Shown: positions 1 to 7,871, counted from the first letter of the stretch. The stretch: 64,000 bases of DNA from Candidatus Sabulitectum sp. (GCA_021107435.1 JAIOSV010000016.1:1-64000), one strand, 5' to 3'. Translations and numbers: made by a program. Notes: generated by a model not told the origin, from the sequence alone.

Positions 1-593
1 GAGTCGTAGTACTCAACTCTAATGACCATGCAGTTGTCCTGTCGTACCCAGATCAGTCGATTTGCGTACAGCTCATCAGGCTCCAAAGAAACCGATTCAA
101 CAACCCAGCATGTTTGACCCTCAGGGGTTTCTTCCCGAAGAAGAGTGTGAGTGTCTTCATCCACATTTCGATCACCCATGTCGTCATAGGTAAAATCCGA
201 TCCCATGAAGTAATCTTCGTTTGATGATCCACTGATGCGACGCACCATGCGAAGTGCTGGTAAATAGAGCCAGCGATCATCATCGCGCTGCTCGTCTTCA
301 TACTCCCAGGACAGGTAACCTGTTCCGGCAACATCGGCAGGAGCAAGGAAAACAATTACCTGTTTACTATCATTGCCGTATTCTTTGCTGTAACTGCGCA
401 TTTCGCGGACACGCGTAGAACCTCGATGATTGATTAGAGTCATTTCGAGTTCGGACTGGCTGTCATCTCCGTCATCCCGTTCGTCAACAAGGGCCATGAT
501 GGCATATCCTGTAAGCTGGGATTCTTCCGCTTCCAGGTGCGATAAAGTTCCGAGTAGCAACGTAATGACAGTAATGAACAGTTGATTTTTCAT
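1..593 (-). CDS. LolA-like outer-membrane lipoprotein-sorting protein, partial
   Basis: The 3' end is cut off by the left edge of the window. The reading frame is open from an ATG at 593 that has AGGAG about 7 bases upstream. It begins with a signal peptide (MKNQLFITVITLLLGTLSHL) and continues as a soluble periplasmic protein. The segments SYSKEYGNDSKQVIVFLAPADV, followed by GTGYLSWEY and DRWLYLPALRMVRRISG, are the signature of the LolA_like/outer-membrane lipoprotein-sorting family (PF17131), which has an open beta-barrel fold and usually sits beside MMPL/RND exporters. An exporter just outside the window is therefore plausible (inference). It follows a small ORF by 21 bases, and an inverted repeat lies directly upstream. 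Confidence 0.8.
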   Translation of the reverse strand, partial: MKNQLFITVITLLLGTLSHLEAEESQLTGYAIMALVDERDDGDDSQSELEMTLINHRGSTRVREMRSYSKEYGNDSKQVIVFLAPADVAGTGYLSWEYEDEQRDDDRWLYLPALRMVRRISGSSNEDYFMGSDFTYDDMGDRNVDEDTHTLLREETPEGQTCWVVESVSLEPDELYANRLIWVRQDNCMVIRVEYYD

Positions 594-614
594 GATATAC
601 TCCTATACTTTATA

Positions 615-635
615 TTAGTGAATACCGTTCACTAA
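615..635. promoter_or_regulatory. Inverted repeat TTAGTG-N9-CACTAA, possible operator
   Basis: TTAGTGAA (615-622) and TTCACTAA (628-635) form a perfect 8-base inverted repeat 22 bases upstream of the LolA-like start codon. The same 6-base arms with the same 9-base gap occur at 42875-42895, also just upstream of a start codon. This is typical of an operator for a dimeric regulator such as a TetR-family protein, but no such regulator is in the window. A transcript hairpin is the alternative reading. Confidence 0.45.
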
Positions 636-728
636 TTTTATAAATGCAACTATCGCAGCTGCTTCCAGGTTCGTTAAAAACATCGCGTTTCCCTGTACCA
701 ACAGTAAACAGTGTTCATTAACAATCAT
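615..728 (-). CDS. Small ORF, 37 residues, with a strong ribosome binding site
   Basis: An ATG at 728 is preceded by a near-perfect Shine-Dalgarno sequence, AAGGAGG, seven bases upstream. The frame runs 37 codons and ends at TAA (617-615), just before the LolA-like gene. The product starts MIVNEHC and has a helical, alanine-rich middle (TNLEAAAIVAFIK). No family is recognised. It could be a leader peptide, a small membrane or partner protein, or chance coding in a 5' leader. The quality of the ribosome binding site and the DtxR-type box directly upstream (744-757) support translation. Confidence 0.45.
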   Translation of the reverse strand: MIVNEHCLLLVQGNAMFLTNLEAAAIVAFIKLVNGIH

Positions 729-740
729 CTGTTGCCTCCT

Positions 741-760
741 TAGTTAGATGCGTCTAACTA
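741..760. promoter_or_regulatory. DtxR/MntR-type operator, box A
   Basis: TAGTTAGA and TCTAACTA form a perfect 8-base inverted repeat around TGCG. The core TTAGATGCGTCTAA (744-757) matches the six other TTAG-N6-CTAA sites in the window. It touches the Shine-Dalgarno sequence of the small ORF, so a bound repressor would sit over the start of the sORF/LolA-like transcript. The likely ligand is the DtxR-family protein encoded at 4349-4792 (inference). Confidence 0.6.
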
Positions 761-1000
761 TTATGCAGATTTTCGATCCCTTCTTTCCTCAATTACTCTG
801 TCCAAAGCTCTTGAAATGCTGCTTACACTTGAGCGGCGAAGCATCATAAACGGCTTCTGCATTTTTTTACAGATTTTCTTTACGCCGAGGGCCGCTCTGT
901 GACTGTTCATATCCACAGGGCATAACACAACATCAGCCCAGCTGATTCCCTCCCGCCATTTTTTTTCACCGGAATTTTGTCTTCCGTCATAATACTTGAA
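761..1000 (-). pseudogene. 3' half of a DUF2325 gene, no start codon
   Basis: Reading from 1000 down to a TAA at 763-761 gives 79 residues that match the C-terminal half of DUF2325 (PF10087): FKYYDGRQ, then WADVVLCPVDMNSH, VKKICKKMQKPF and SSVSSISRAL. The usual N-terminal glycine-rich nucleotide-binding-like half is absent. Upstream in the same frame there is no usable start before a stop codon near 1050. The frame instead runs into the DUF2023 gene in another phase at about 998-1005. It looks like the remnant of a deletion that fused two neighbouring genes; an assembly error must also be considered. Confidence 0.5.
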
Positions 1001-1269
1001 GTCTCCTCGGGGGTAAATTCGTTCAGCTTCTTGCTCCCGAAACTTGCAATTACATCAACACAATCCTTTTCTCCGAAAAACAGGTTTATCTTCCGGTTGC
1101 TCACAGGACAGACTATGTATGGAATACTGTCCCTTTCCAGCCTTGCCTCCGCCCACACCTTCAGTGACATGGGGATTGTGTGCAGAACCAGATTCCTCAG
1201 TCCTTTCCTGTATTCGTAGACATGATGGTTGAGAACCTTCAGATCATTGTCGCTCTCGGGAAACATCAT
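907..1269 (-). pseudogene. DUF2023 protein with replaced C-terminus
   Basis: Residues 1-89 match the DUF2023 family (PF09633), small proteins often found beside flavodoxin or iron genes: NHHVYEYRKGLRNLVLHT, INLFFGEKDCVDVIASFG and LNEFTPEE. Family members continue '(E)EDFILG.MLGYD'. Here the frame leaves the family at codon 90 and adds about 30 unrelated residues up to the stop at 907. The bases after GAGGA (GACTTCAAG) continue in another frame into a DUF2325 remnant. The start is the ATG at 1269, two bases after the TAA of the preceding gene, which implies translational coupling. A truncated protein may still be made. Confidence 0.6.
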
Positions 1270-1270
1270 C

Positions 1271-1867
1271 TTAATCTTCTTTGAAACAGGATTTGACACC
1301 AGCCCAGGAAACTGCCTCCAGCGCCTGCTGCTGGAGAACAATTTCAAGAACAGGACCGGTAGATCCGGTTTCCCTTGATCGGAACTTGGTGTACGGATAA
1401 ACCCCGGACACCTGTATAACCAGACCGAAGTTCTCCTGCCCACCGGAAAGCCACTGAGAAACAAGTGCCGTAACATCTACTTCATGCCATCCGGTTCCCA
1501 GAAAATGATAAGAAACAACAGGTTCCGACGCATGAGATACATGAGTACCACTCCATGATTCATCCCATGATTGGGTCACTGCGTATATCTCAGTATAGGT
1601 TCCCTCACCGGAGGGGCATACAAAGAAGGAATTAATCTTCAGTGTTCCGGAATTTACAACCCTGCCATCGTACTCCGAGGTATCCCAGAGTATCATGGTT
1701 CTCTCATCGGGATGCCCGGCTGAAGGCTTGTTGGCAATATCAAGTTCGTTTAAACTTCCGAAACAACCGCCTGCAGGTATTGTATAGGTATCCCCCACTG
1801 GATCCAGTTCAACCGTTTCACCAAAGGCAAGAACGGTGAAAACTAGAAGTACTTCAATAATTTTCAT
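1271..1867 (-). CDS. Secreted DNRLRE-domain protein
   Basis: This protein of 198 residues has a signal peptide (MKIIEVLLVFTVLAFG) followed by one beta-sandwich domain of the DNRLRE/CBM96-like type. Typical segments are MILWDTSEYDG, YTEIYAVTQSWDESWSGTHVS, GWHEVDVTALVSQW and NFGLVIQ..., then FRSRETGSTGPVLEIVL. These domains occur on extracellular, often carbohydrate-associated proteins of several phyla. The ATG at 1867 has AGGAAG upstream. It lies 36 bases after the TonB receptor and is followed at once by the DUF2023 gene, so the three probably share one metal-controlled transcript. Its role there is unknown. Confidence 0.7.
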   Translation of the reverse strand: MKIIEVLLVFTVLAFGETVELDPVGDTYTIPAGGCFGSLNELDIANKPSAGHPDERTMILWDTSEYDGRVVNSGTLKINSFFVCPSGEGTYTEIYAVTQSWDESWSGTHVSHASEPVVSYHFLGTGWHEVDVTALVSQWLSGGQENFGLVIQVSGVYPYTKFRSRETGSTGPVLEIVLQQQALEAVSWAGVKSCFKED

Positions 1868-1903
1868 GTTATGCTTCCTTTCCGTATTTCCATTCCTGAC
1901 TCA

Positions 1904-4168
1904 TCAGAATCCAAGTTCAACTCCAAGGGTAATCTTTCTGGGAGAAGCGGGACCGTAGACATAACCGGCATCTCTTTCGGCACCCTGATCCAGATCCTCC
2001 TGAAATTCATTGGTAATGTTTTTTATGCCTGCTTTGACAGTAAAAGCGTTCTCCAGAATTCCACTCTCAACATTCCATCTCACATCTGCGTCAAATGTAA
2101 CTGAGGGATCTGCAGTGTTGATAACTGGTTCTTCTGTATCATGCGGAACCTCCATTGATCCTGTGTAGTTCGCCGCAAGCAGTACATCAACACTCCGGGC
2201 TGCTTCCCAGTTCAGACGAAGGTTTCCATAAACATTTGGCGTTCTCATAATGCGGTCTGACCATACTCCTTCGAAGTATTCAACCGGCTCATCGTAAACA
2301 GCTTCCTGAACTGTTATGCCGCCGATGATTCTCATCGATCCCATAACAACTCCCAGTTCTGCTTCCACTCCCTGAACATGCGCTCCACCCTCGTTGACTC
2401 TTTCGAAAACCAGCTCTCCGAACTCGTTCTCACCGACCTCCTCAAGGGCAAAGGCATCTTCCAGATCGGTTCTGAATCCACCAAGCACCATACTGACCGG
2501 CGTGCCTCCGATCACATTGCGATACTCTCCACTGAAGTAGTACCCGGCACTCTTTTCTTCCTTGAGATCACAGGCATTCACTATTATTCTCGGTGACCCT
2601 CCTACAACCTCTATGTGAAGATCCTCGTCGAAAACCTGCGGAGCATTAAAACCTGTTGTTACTCCCCCTCTGAATGTAACTCCGGGATTCACCCTCCACT
2701 TCAAGGCTGCTCTCGGGCTGAAAATCATTCCGTCCACCTGGGAGTGATCATCAACTCTGACACCCAGGAGTATCTCATACTGATTGTTGCGTCCCAGCGT
2801 AATGTCGTCCTGCAAAAAGATGCCGATATCTGTGTAGGTATCGTCTATTGTTCGAACACCTTCTGTGAAAGATCTGTCCTCAAGTCGCTCACGGGTTCCC
2901 TGCACACCAAAGGAGAACAGCTGACTGCCCAGTTGAAGGTTGCACTTTCCCTGCGAACTCAAAAGCGGGTTTTTCGTGATTCCGTAACCTGCGGCAGGAT
3001 CGTAATCCGGTGATGCCGGATCTTCTCCGCCAAGCCCTCCATAGAAAGAGGATCTCTCGGTATAAGCTCCGGAAAGATTCACGGAATAGTCAAAGACTGG
3101 AGATAGTCTCTGCTCCCACTTCACTGAGCCACCGTATCTCCATGTCTCTGTACCTTCCGATACATCCACAAGGTGATCAGGTACATCTATGTTGTCTCCG
3201 CCCCGTCTGTTTTCGTGAATGTAGTGGGCGGACAGAGTAAGATCCGATAATTCTGTGGAATTAAGAAAAACACTTCCACCAATACTCTCACTCCTCAGTC
3301 TTCCAATATCCGAAAATCCGTCTGAATCCACATCAACTTCTTCCCGGTGGCGAAGTCTTCCGTAAACAACCATTGAAGCAGCGTTTCCCATATCCACAGC
3401 AGTTGATGTGAATGCAGCACTTCCTTCCCCTCCGCCATCCACATATCCACCTTCAAGAACCACAGTAGTAGCGGCTTCCTCCGGCCTTCTGGTTATCAGG
3501 TTCACTACACCGGCCACTGCTGACCCGCCGTACAGAGCTGACCCACCGCCCTTGACCACCTCAATTCTCTCCACCATCTCAGAGGGGAACTGCTCCAGAC
3601 CGTAAACCTTTGCAAGACTGCTGACTACCGGATCTCCATCTATAAGTATCTGTGTGTACTGACCTTCAAGGCCGTGAATTCTAACCTGGCTGAAGTTGCA
3701 GTTCTGGCAGTTGTTCTCCACACGAATTCCTGTTGACATATCCAGAATGCTGAAAAGATCCGGGGCCGAACGCAACTCTATCAGATCCCTGCTGACAACT
3801 GAAGTTGCTACAGGTGTATCAGCGAAGAACCTCGGTGTTCCCGTCCCGGTAACTACAATAACAGAACCACCTACAACCACCGGATTCATTGCAATCCTGA
3901 TTCCTGATCTCTCCGATGTATCGACTCCAAGTTCCAGCTCTCCATGCCCGACGGAACTGACTCTAAGAGTTACCAATCCCTCATTCACACCGTCAATGGT
4001 GAAATTGCCCGAAGCATCCGTGAATGCCCCCAGGCCCGTACCCTTTACTGTCACAGTAGCCGCAACAAGAGGTTCCCCGGTGACAGAATCAACTACCGTT
4101 CCGCTTAAACTGCCTGCATTGGCATGCATCGCAAGCAATGCAATCAAAGCCGACATTATCAATTTCAT
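1904..4168 (-). CDS. TonB-dependent outer-membrane receptor
   Basis: This outer-membrane receptor for energised uptake has 754 residues. The start ATG at 4168 has AGGAAAAC just upstream and a clear signal peptide (MKLIMSALIALLAMHANA). A carboxypeptidase-regulatory-like domain follows (about 20-100: LSGTVVDSVTGEPLVAATV), then the plug (about 115-230: VENNCQNCNFSQVRIHGL, QILIDGDPV, MVERIEVVKGGGSALYGG) and a beta-barrel to the terminal LGVELGF. Two TTAG-N6-CTAA sites lie upstream and the repressor gene is adjacent, so the substrate is probably an iron or manganese chelate (inference). The longer frame beginning at 4213 would place the operator inside the coding region and has no better ribosome site. 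Confidence 0.92.
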   Translation of the reverse strand: MKLIMSALIALLAMHANAGSLSGTVVDSVTGEPLVAATVTVKGTGLGAFTDASGNFTIDGVNEGLVTLRVSSVGHGELELGVDTSERSGIRIAMNPVVVGGSVIVVTGTGTPRFFADTPVATSVVSRDLIELRSAPDLFSILDMSTGIRVENNCQNCNFSQVRIHGLEGQYTQILIDGDPVVSSLAKVYGLEQFPSEMVERIEVVKGGGSALYGGSAVAGVVNLITRRPEEAATTVVLEGGYVDGGGEGSAAFTSTAVDMGNAASMVVYGRLRHREEVDVDSDGFSDIGRLRSESIGGSVFLNSTELSDLTLSAHYIHENRRGGDNIDVPDHLVDVSEGTETWRYGGSVKWEQRLSPVFDYSVNLSGAYTERSSFYGGLGGEDPASPDYDPAAGYGITKNPLLSSQGKCNLQLGSQLFSFGVQGTRERLEDRSFTEGVRTIDDTYTDIGIFLQDDITLGRNNQYEILLGVRVDDHSQVDGMIFSPRAALKWRVNPGVTFRGGVTTGFNAPQVFDEDLHIEVVGGSPRIIVNACDLKEEKSAGYYFSGEYRNVIGGTPVSMVLGGFRTDLEDAFALEEVGENEFGELVFERVNEGGAHVQGVEAELGVVMGSMRIIGGITVQEAVYDEPVEYFEGVWSDRIMRTPNVYGNLRLNWEAARSVDVLLAANYTGSMEVPHDTEEPVINTADPSVTFDADVRWNVESGILENAFTVKAGIKNITNEFQEDLDQGAERDAGYVYGPASPRKITLGVELGF

Positions 4169-4215
4169 TGTTTTCCTTTCCGTTGTGATATTTTTCTCTT
4201 TATCATTCCGCATTG

Positions 4216-4229
4216 TTAGCCATTTCTAA
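4216..4229. promoter_or_regulatory. DtxR/MntR-type operator, box B
   Basis: GTTAG-CCATTT-CTAAC is a palindrome 48-61 bases upstream of the TonB receptor start. It has the same arms and spacing as the other boxes. Confidence 0.55.
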
Positions 4230-4299
4230 CTTTTACCTGAAAAAACTCTTCCTTTTTGCCAGCGCACCTTTCATGTACGCTTTTGTTCGTTCTCCTGTA

Positions 4300-4313
4300 T
4301 TAGTTGCGTCTAA
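4300..4313. promoter_or_regulatory. DtxR/MntR-type operator, box C
   Basis: TTAGTTGCGTCTAA lies between the repressor gene's 3' end and the TonB receptor, 132-145 bases upstream of the receptor start. The right half, TGCGTCTAACT, is identical to that of box A. Confidence 0.5.
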
Positions 4314-4348
4314 CTTTTGCTTCAAAAAAATCCTTTACTCTGCATAAC

Positions 4349-4792
4349 TCATGTCCTGTTTTCTCTGTGGTCACAGACAAATCCCTTTCCATCCACCCAT
4401 CGTCTTCCACCGAACTGACACGCTTTTGCAAAACTCAAATACTCTACAAGTCTTTCAAGCACATCATCCGGAATTATGTGTTCCATCCTGCAGGCACATT
4501 CGTCAGATGTATCCTCATTGATGCCCAGTACGCTCATAAAAAACTCTTTGAAGACAGCGTGTTTCCTTGCTATTCCGCTTGCAAGCCTGTCTCCCTCGGG
4601 AGTCAGCGTTACTACATCGTATGGAGCATGATTCACAAGACCGTTCTTCGAGAGATTCCTGAGTGCGGTCGTGACCGAGGAAGCGGCTACATTCCGCAAC
4701 CGTGCGATGTCGGAAGGGCGGGCTGCGCCTTTAATTGCGACTATACTCTGAATGGTTTCCAGATAATCTTCAAGACTGGAACTCAGCTCCAT
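4349..4792 (-). CDS. DtxR/MntR-family metal-dependent repressor
   Basis: This 147-residue protein has the two-domain form without the C-terminal SH3/FeoA-like domain. Residues 1-65 are the winged helix-turn-helix (SLEDYLETIQSIV, PSDIARLRNVAASSVTTALRNLSKNGLV, VTLTPEGDRLA). Residues 75-125 form the metal-binding dimer domain (KHAVFKEFFMSVLG, then ECACRMEHIIPDDVLERLVEYL), whose conserved Cys/Glu/His positions fit Fe(II) or Mn(II) sensing. It sits between the TonB receptor and the divergent membrane module. A TTAG-N6-CTAA site 33 bases upstream of its start suggests autoregulation. Which metal it senses cannot be told from the sequence. Confidence 0.88.
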   Translation of the reverse strand: MELSSSLEDYLETIQSIVAIKGAARPSDIARLRNVAASSVTTALRNLSKNGLVNHAPYDVVTLTPEGDRLASGIARKHAVFKEFFMSVLGINEDTSDECACRMEHIIPDDVLERLVEYLSFAKACQFGGRRWVDGKGFVCDHRENRT

Positions 4793-4824
4793 GCTTCCTC
4801 CTGTTTTAGTTACATCGTACTTTT

Positions 4825-4838
4825 TTAGTCTTGTCTAA
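4825..4838. promoter_or_regulatory. DtxR/MntR-type operator, box D
   Basis: TTAGTCTTGTCTAA lies 33-46 bases upstream of the repressor start. It is in the divergent gap with the membrane module starting at 4987, so it could control either or both. A weaker half-site, TTAG, is at 4806-4809. Confidence 0.55.
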
Positions 4839-4986
4839 ATTAACAATATCCCGTACCCCTTGTCAAGTATCTCTGTCAGAGTTCTTTTCCCGAACTCTTC
4901 AGAAGCATATATTGTTCCTCTGCGGAATCGCAACTCGCTTGACTGATTGAGAAGACGAAAGACCTCTCACCTACTGGAGACTTTCT

Positions 4987-5370
4987 TTGAAAAGTATGAC
5001 CGGAATTCTTAATCTTGCAGCATCTCTGGGACTGCTTGTTCTCGGACCAACACTTCAGCCATTCATGCAGAACCTGCATTTGCAGCAGGTGACTGAACAT
5101 GAGTGCCCTAACTGCTCTTTCCGCGGTTCTGAAGATCCTTCAATTCCCTCATTCTTCAACTTCCCGGCAATCCGGCATCATGATCACCACAACTGCGCTT
5201 TCTGCTCAGGACTCAAGAACTTTCAGCCTTCAGTTGATTATTCTTTTCCTTTATGGACTGCTGAGTTCCCGACAATTCCTGCAGCAATCAGTAACCCGGT
5301 AATCTCAGACCTTTCTATCACTCTGACAAGGACGGCAAGAGCTCCTCCACGCATTCTGTTCAGCACATAG
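4987..5370 (+). CDS. Exported His/Cys-rich protein, DUF2946-like
   Basis: This 127-residue protein starts at TTG 4987, with GGAG seven bases upstream; an ATG at 4996 is the alternative. An N-terminal hydrophobic segment (ILNLAASLGLLVLGP) precedes a region rich in potential metal ligands: HECPNCSF, then IRHHDHHNCAFCSG. It ends in RAPPRI. A hydrophobic start, Cys/His pairs and a C-terminal R(A/G)PP motif are the layout of DUF2946-like proteins, often linked to copper or other transition metals (family assignment tentative). It is the first gene of a module with a lipoprotein, a permease and its partner, and may hand metal to them in the periplasm (inference). Confidence 0.6.
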   Translation: MKSMTGILNLAASLGLLVLGPTLQPFMQNLHLQQVTEHECPNCSFRGSEDPSIPSFFNFPAIRHHDHHNCAFCSGLKNFQPSVDYSFPLWTAEFPTIPAAISNPVISDLSITLTRTARAPPRILFST

Positions 5371-5402
5371 ACTCACAACAACTCTAAGCTGAAGGAGATG
5401 AC

Positions 5403-5747
5403 ATGGGGAGGAAAGTCCCTCTTCTTGCCTTCATTCTGATAGTGATATCAGGATGCAGGGATGCGGATATTTCCGAAATTGTTTCAGACGATTACACATT
5501 CATGCGGGATACCATTGGAACAGTAATACATGAAAGCAGAGCCAGCAGCAGACTGCCCGATACTATGTCCGACAGCAGTGACTCGCCGATGCACTCTCCG
5601 GGGCAGAGAAATGCAAGTACTGCCTGGTTCTTCTATCAACCGTGGGCGGCAAAAGCCTATTGGGGGAAGCTGCTGCGTGATTCTCTGATACTTCTTGGTC
5701 TTTCTGTTCTTCTCCTTTTCCTCACCAGGAAGAAGGATGACAGATGA
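5403..5747 (+). CDS. Small lipoprotein with C-terminal membrane segment
   Basis: This 114-residue protein has a lipoprotein signal (LLAFILIVISGC, cysteine at residue 18), a polar Ser/Asp-rich middle, and a second hydrophobic helix near the C-terminus (LILLGLSVLLLFL) followed by RKKDDR. AAGGAG lies 5 bases before the ATG. No family is recognised. Its stop overlaps the permease start by ATGA, so it is translated together with the permease and may be an accessory subunit. Confidence 0.6.
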   Translation: MGRKVPLLAFILIVISGCRDADISEIVSDDYTFMRDTIGTVIHESRASSRLPDTMSDSSDSPMHSPGQRNASTAWFFYQPWAAKAYWGKLLRDSLILLGLSVLLLFLTRKKDDR

Positions 5748-6715
5748 AACCGTCCTCGCATAAACTGGATGTTCTGTTCCTGTGTGCCGTGCTGGTCATG
5801 CTTTTCCTGGCTGGAGACTCACCGGTAATCAGAACAGCGTTCCTCAGTCTTTCCGGTATTGTTCTTGAAGCTCTGCCATTTATGCTCATTGGAGCCATTG
5901 CAGGGGGACTTGTTGAAGAATACCTGCCTGAATCAGCAGTTACAAAACTGCGACAGAAAAAGATCAAAGCCATAATGATTGCGGCACTTGCCGGTCTCGC
6001 TCTTCCAGTCTGCGAATGCGCCGTGATTCCGGTTCTTTACAGACTGCTGCGAAAGGGCATTCCCCCGGAAGCTGCTCTTGCCTATATGCTGGCCGGGCCG
6101 GTGGTCAACCCGGTTGTGTTCACTTCAACTCTCGTTGCCTATCGTTTCAACCCGATGGTCCCCGCTCTGAGGGTAATTGCCGGTTACATCATCGCTGTCT
6201 CCGTTGCCATTCTTGTGAGTAGAATTCTGAAGGGAAGAATCATCAGAGATGACATTCCCAATTCATCCCCGTCCAGCATTAAAGGCAATGCAAAAGAGCC
6301 AGGGATTATTCGTGCAGCAAAGCATGCGGCTGAAGACATACTGAAAGCGGGAAAGTACTTCGTAATGGGAGCTCTCTTTGCGGGACTGCTGCAATCGGCC
6401 TTCGGGAGAGATGTGCTCCTCAGCGTCGCCTCAAATCCAGTTCTGGCCATAGCGGGAATGATGATTCTGGCTTTTCTTCTCAGTATCTGTGCCGATGGCG
6501 ACGCTTTTGTAGCTGCATCCTTCGGAAAAGCTTTCTTCCCCCTGTCATCCCAGCTGGCGTTCATGCTTCTCGGGCCGATGCTGGATATAAAGCTCCTTCT
6601 GATGTATAGAATTGTATTCCCCTGGAAGACGGTGCTTGTTCTGATTCCCTGTATCACATTGACAGTATTCCTGGTATCTCTTCTGCTGCATCTGCTGACT
6701 GGAGCTGCTTTATGA
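5744..6715 (+). CDS. PF03773-family permease (YraQ/ArsP-like)
   Basis: This 323-residue inner-membrane protein has about eight helices. The conserved signature ALPVCECAVIPV followed by GIPPEAALAYMLAGPVVNPVV marks PF03773 (formerly DUF318), a family that includes ArsP, an exporter of methylated arsenicals, and YraQ. A second copy of the pattern (FLLSICADGDAFVAASF, then LGPMLDIKL) shows the internal repeat. The substrate is unknown. The Cys pair in PVCEC could bind a soft metal. It overlaps both neighbours by ATGA and belongs with the TIGR03943 partner that follows. Confidence 0.85.
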   Translation: MKPSSHKLDVLFLCAVLVMLFLAGDSPVIRTAFLSLSGIVLEALPFMLIGAIAGGLVEEYLPESAVTKLRQKKIKAIMIAALAGLALPVCECAVIPVLYRLLRKGIPPEAALAYMLAGPVVNPVVFTSTLVAYRFNPMVPALRVIAGYIIAVSVAILVSRILKGRIIRDDIPNSSPSSIKGNAKEPGIIRAAKHAAEDILKAGKYFVMGALFAGLLQSAFGRDVLLSVASNPVLAIAGMMILAFLLSICADGDAFVAASFGKAFFPLSSQLAFMLLGPMLDIKLLLMYRIVFPWKTVLVLIPCITLTVFLVSLLLHLLTGAAL

Positions 6716-7401
6716 AACGGTTTCGTTCTGTTCCCATGATGCTCGCTGCAACTGTATACCTGTGCTGGCTAGCCGCCTTTATCTGGTTGCTCTTCGATGG
6801 CAGATACATGATGTACCTTTCCAGAAAACTCTGGCCGCTTCTTCTCCTGGGTTGCATCGCATGCACAACTCTGGTAATTGGAATTCTCTCTTCAAACAGA
6901 ATAACCACAAAGGAAAATGAGAGCAGAGAAGACATTCTGAATACCGCCATTATGCTTGTACCAATTCTTTATTTTCTCGTTTATCAGGGAGATACTCTGG
7001 GATCATTCGCTCTTGAAAGAAGAGTCGTTTCCATGGTTGAATCAATAGAATGCTCTGACTTGACCTCTTCTGACGGGGATACTCTGCAGACAGATATTTA
7101 CCGGCTTCTCAACGACTATTCATCTGCATTCGGCAGACATGTGGTTCTTGAAGGCGCACTTAACACATCATCCTCGCAACCGGTTCTCTACAGGTTTCTT
7201 ATTGTATGCTGCCTGAATGATGCTATTCCGAAGGCGATCTTCTTTGAGTCAAACTGCATTGATACCCTTGAAAACGATATATGGCTGCGCCTGGAAGGTA
7301 CGGTGGATTCACTGCATGTCGATGGAACCGTCTACCCCTTCATCAGAAATACTGACGTGACTGTGGTGCCCGAGCCGGACTCCCCATACATGTATCCATG
7401 A
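6712..7401 (+). CDS. TIGR03943/DUF1980-family permease partner
   Basis: This 229-residue protein has two or three N-terminal membrane helices (MLAATVYLCWLAAFIWLLF, LWPLLLLGCIACTTLVIGI, IMLVPILYFLVY) and a C-terminal extracytoplasmic domain (GDTLGSFAL...VVSM; later DTLENDIWLRLEGTV). This is the arrangement of the TIGR03943/YcgQ family, which accompanies PF03773 permeases in many bacteria. It overlaps the permease by ATGA. It probably forms a complex with the permease (known from gene pairing; function not established). Confidence 0.78.
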   Translation: MKRFRSVPMMLAATVYLCWLAAFIWLLFDGRYMMYLSRKLWPLLLLGCIACTTLVIGILSSNRITTKENESREDILNTAIMLVPILYFLVYQGDTLGSFALERRVVSMVESIECSDLTSSDGDTLQTDIYRLLNDYSSAFGRHVVLEGALNTSSSQPVLYRFLIVCCLNDAIPKAIFFESNCIDTLENDIWLRLEGTVDSLHVDGTVYPFIRNTDVTVVPEPDSPYMYP

Positions 7402-7472
7402 TTTGTAATAATGAATTGTATACACTTACACAGAAATATCCGTTTCAGTAGCTTTCCAGAAAGGGAAATGTG

Positions 7473-7691
7473 ATGAAAATGTCTCCATTCGGTTATCTGT
7501 TCAAATTCATCGGGTCATGGCTGAGCTTTGCCGGTCTGTACGCTGCCTTTTCGGTCTGCCCATTCTGCGGTCAACAGGGATGCCCGGCAGGGCTTGCCAC
7601 ATCCGGAATTGTCGGAGGTTTTCTTGCTCTCTGCTTCCAGGACTGGAAACGGCTTTTTACATTCATTGTCAGTAGAATGAAGAACAAATGA
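7473..7691 (+). CDS. Mini membrane protein with CPFCGQQGCPAG motif
   Basis: This protein of 72 residues starts at the ATG at 7473 (AAGGGA six bases upstream). It has two hydrophobic stretches flanking CPFCGQQGCP, a CxxC-x3-C cluster that could bind a metal or be redox-active at the membrane surface. No family name is recognised. It lies 71 bases after the permease pair on the same strand, so it plausibly extends that module. Confidence 0.55.
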   Translation: MKMSPFGYLFKFIGSWLSFAGLYAAFSVCPFCGQQGCPAGLATSGIVGGFLALCFQDWKRLFTFIVSRMKNK

Positions 7692-7720
7692 AATGAATCG
7701 CCGGAATTGCATCACATGCA

Positions 7721-7755
7721 GGGAAACCACGGGCTTCAAGCTGTGCCTGTTTCCC
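7721..7755. repeat. Hairpin downstream of the mini membrane gene
   Basis: GGGAAAC (7721-7727) pairs with GTTTCCC (7749-7755), with an inner GGGC/GCC stem. No T-run follows, so it is at best a weak terminator or an RNA-stabilising hairpin at the end of the membrane module. Confidence 0.35.
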
Positions 7756-7841
7756 GAAAAAGATGAATACTCGTTACTGCAACTTCGGGGAGCCGGCACA
7801 TATGTTTGTGTCATTCTGTGCCTTGTCCTGCTTTCGTGACA

Positions 7842-7871
7842 TTGACCGGGCAGAGTTGCATGCGTTATTAT
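7842..7871 (+). promoter_or_regulatory. Candidate sigma-70-type promoter for the hybrid kinase
   Basis: TTGACC (7842-7847) and TATTAT (7866-7871) are separated by 18 bases and lie about 110 bases upstream of the kinase start. This is the best promoter match in the 290-base gap between the membrane module and the kinase. Confidence 0.4.
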
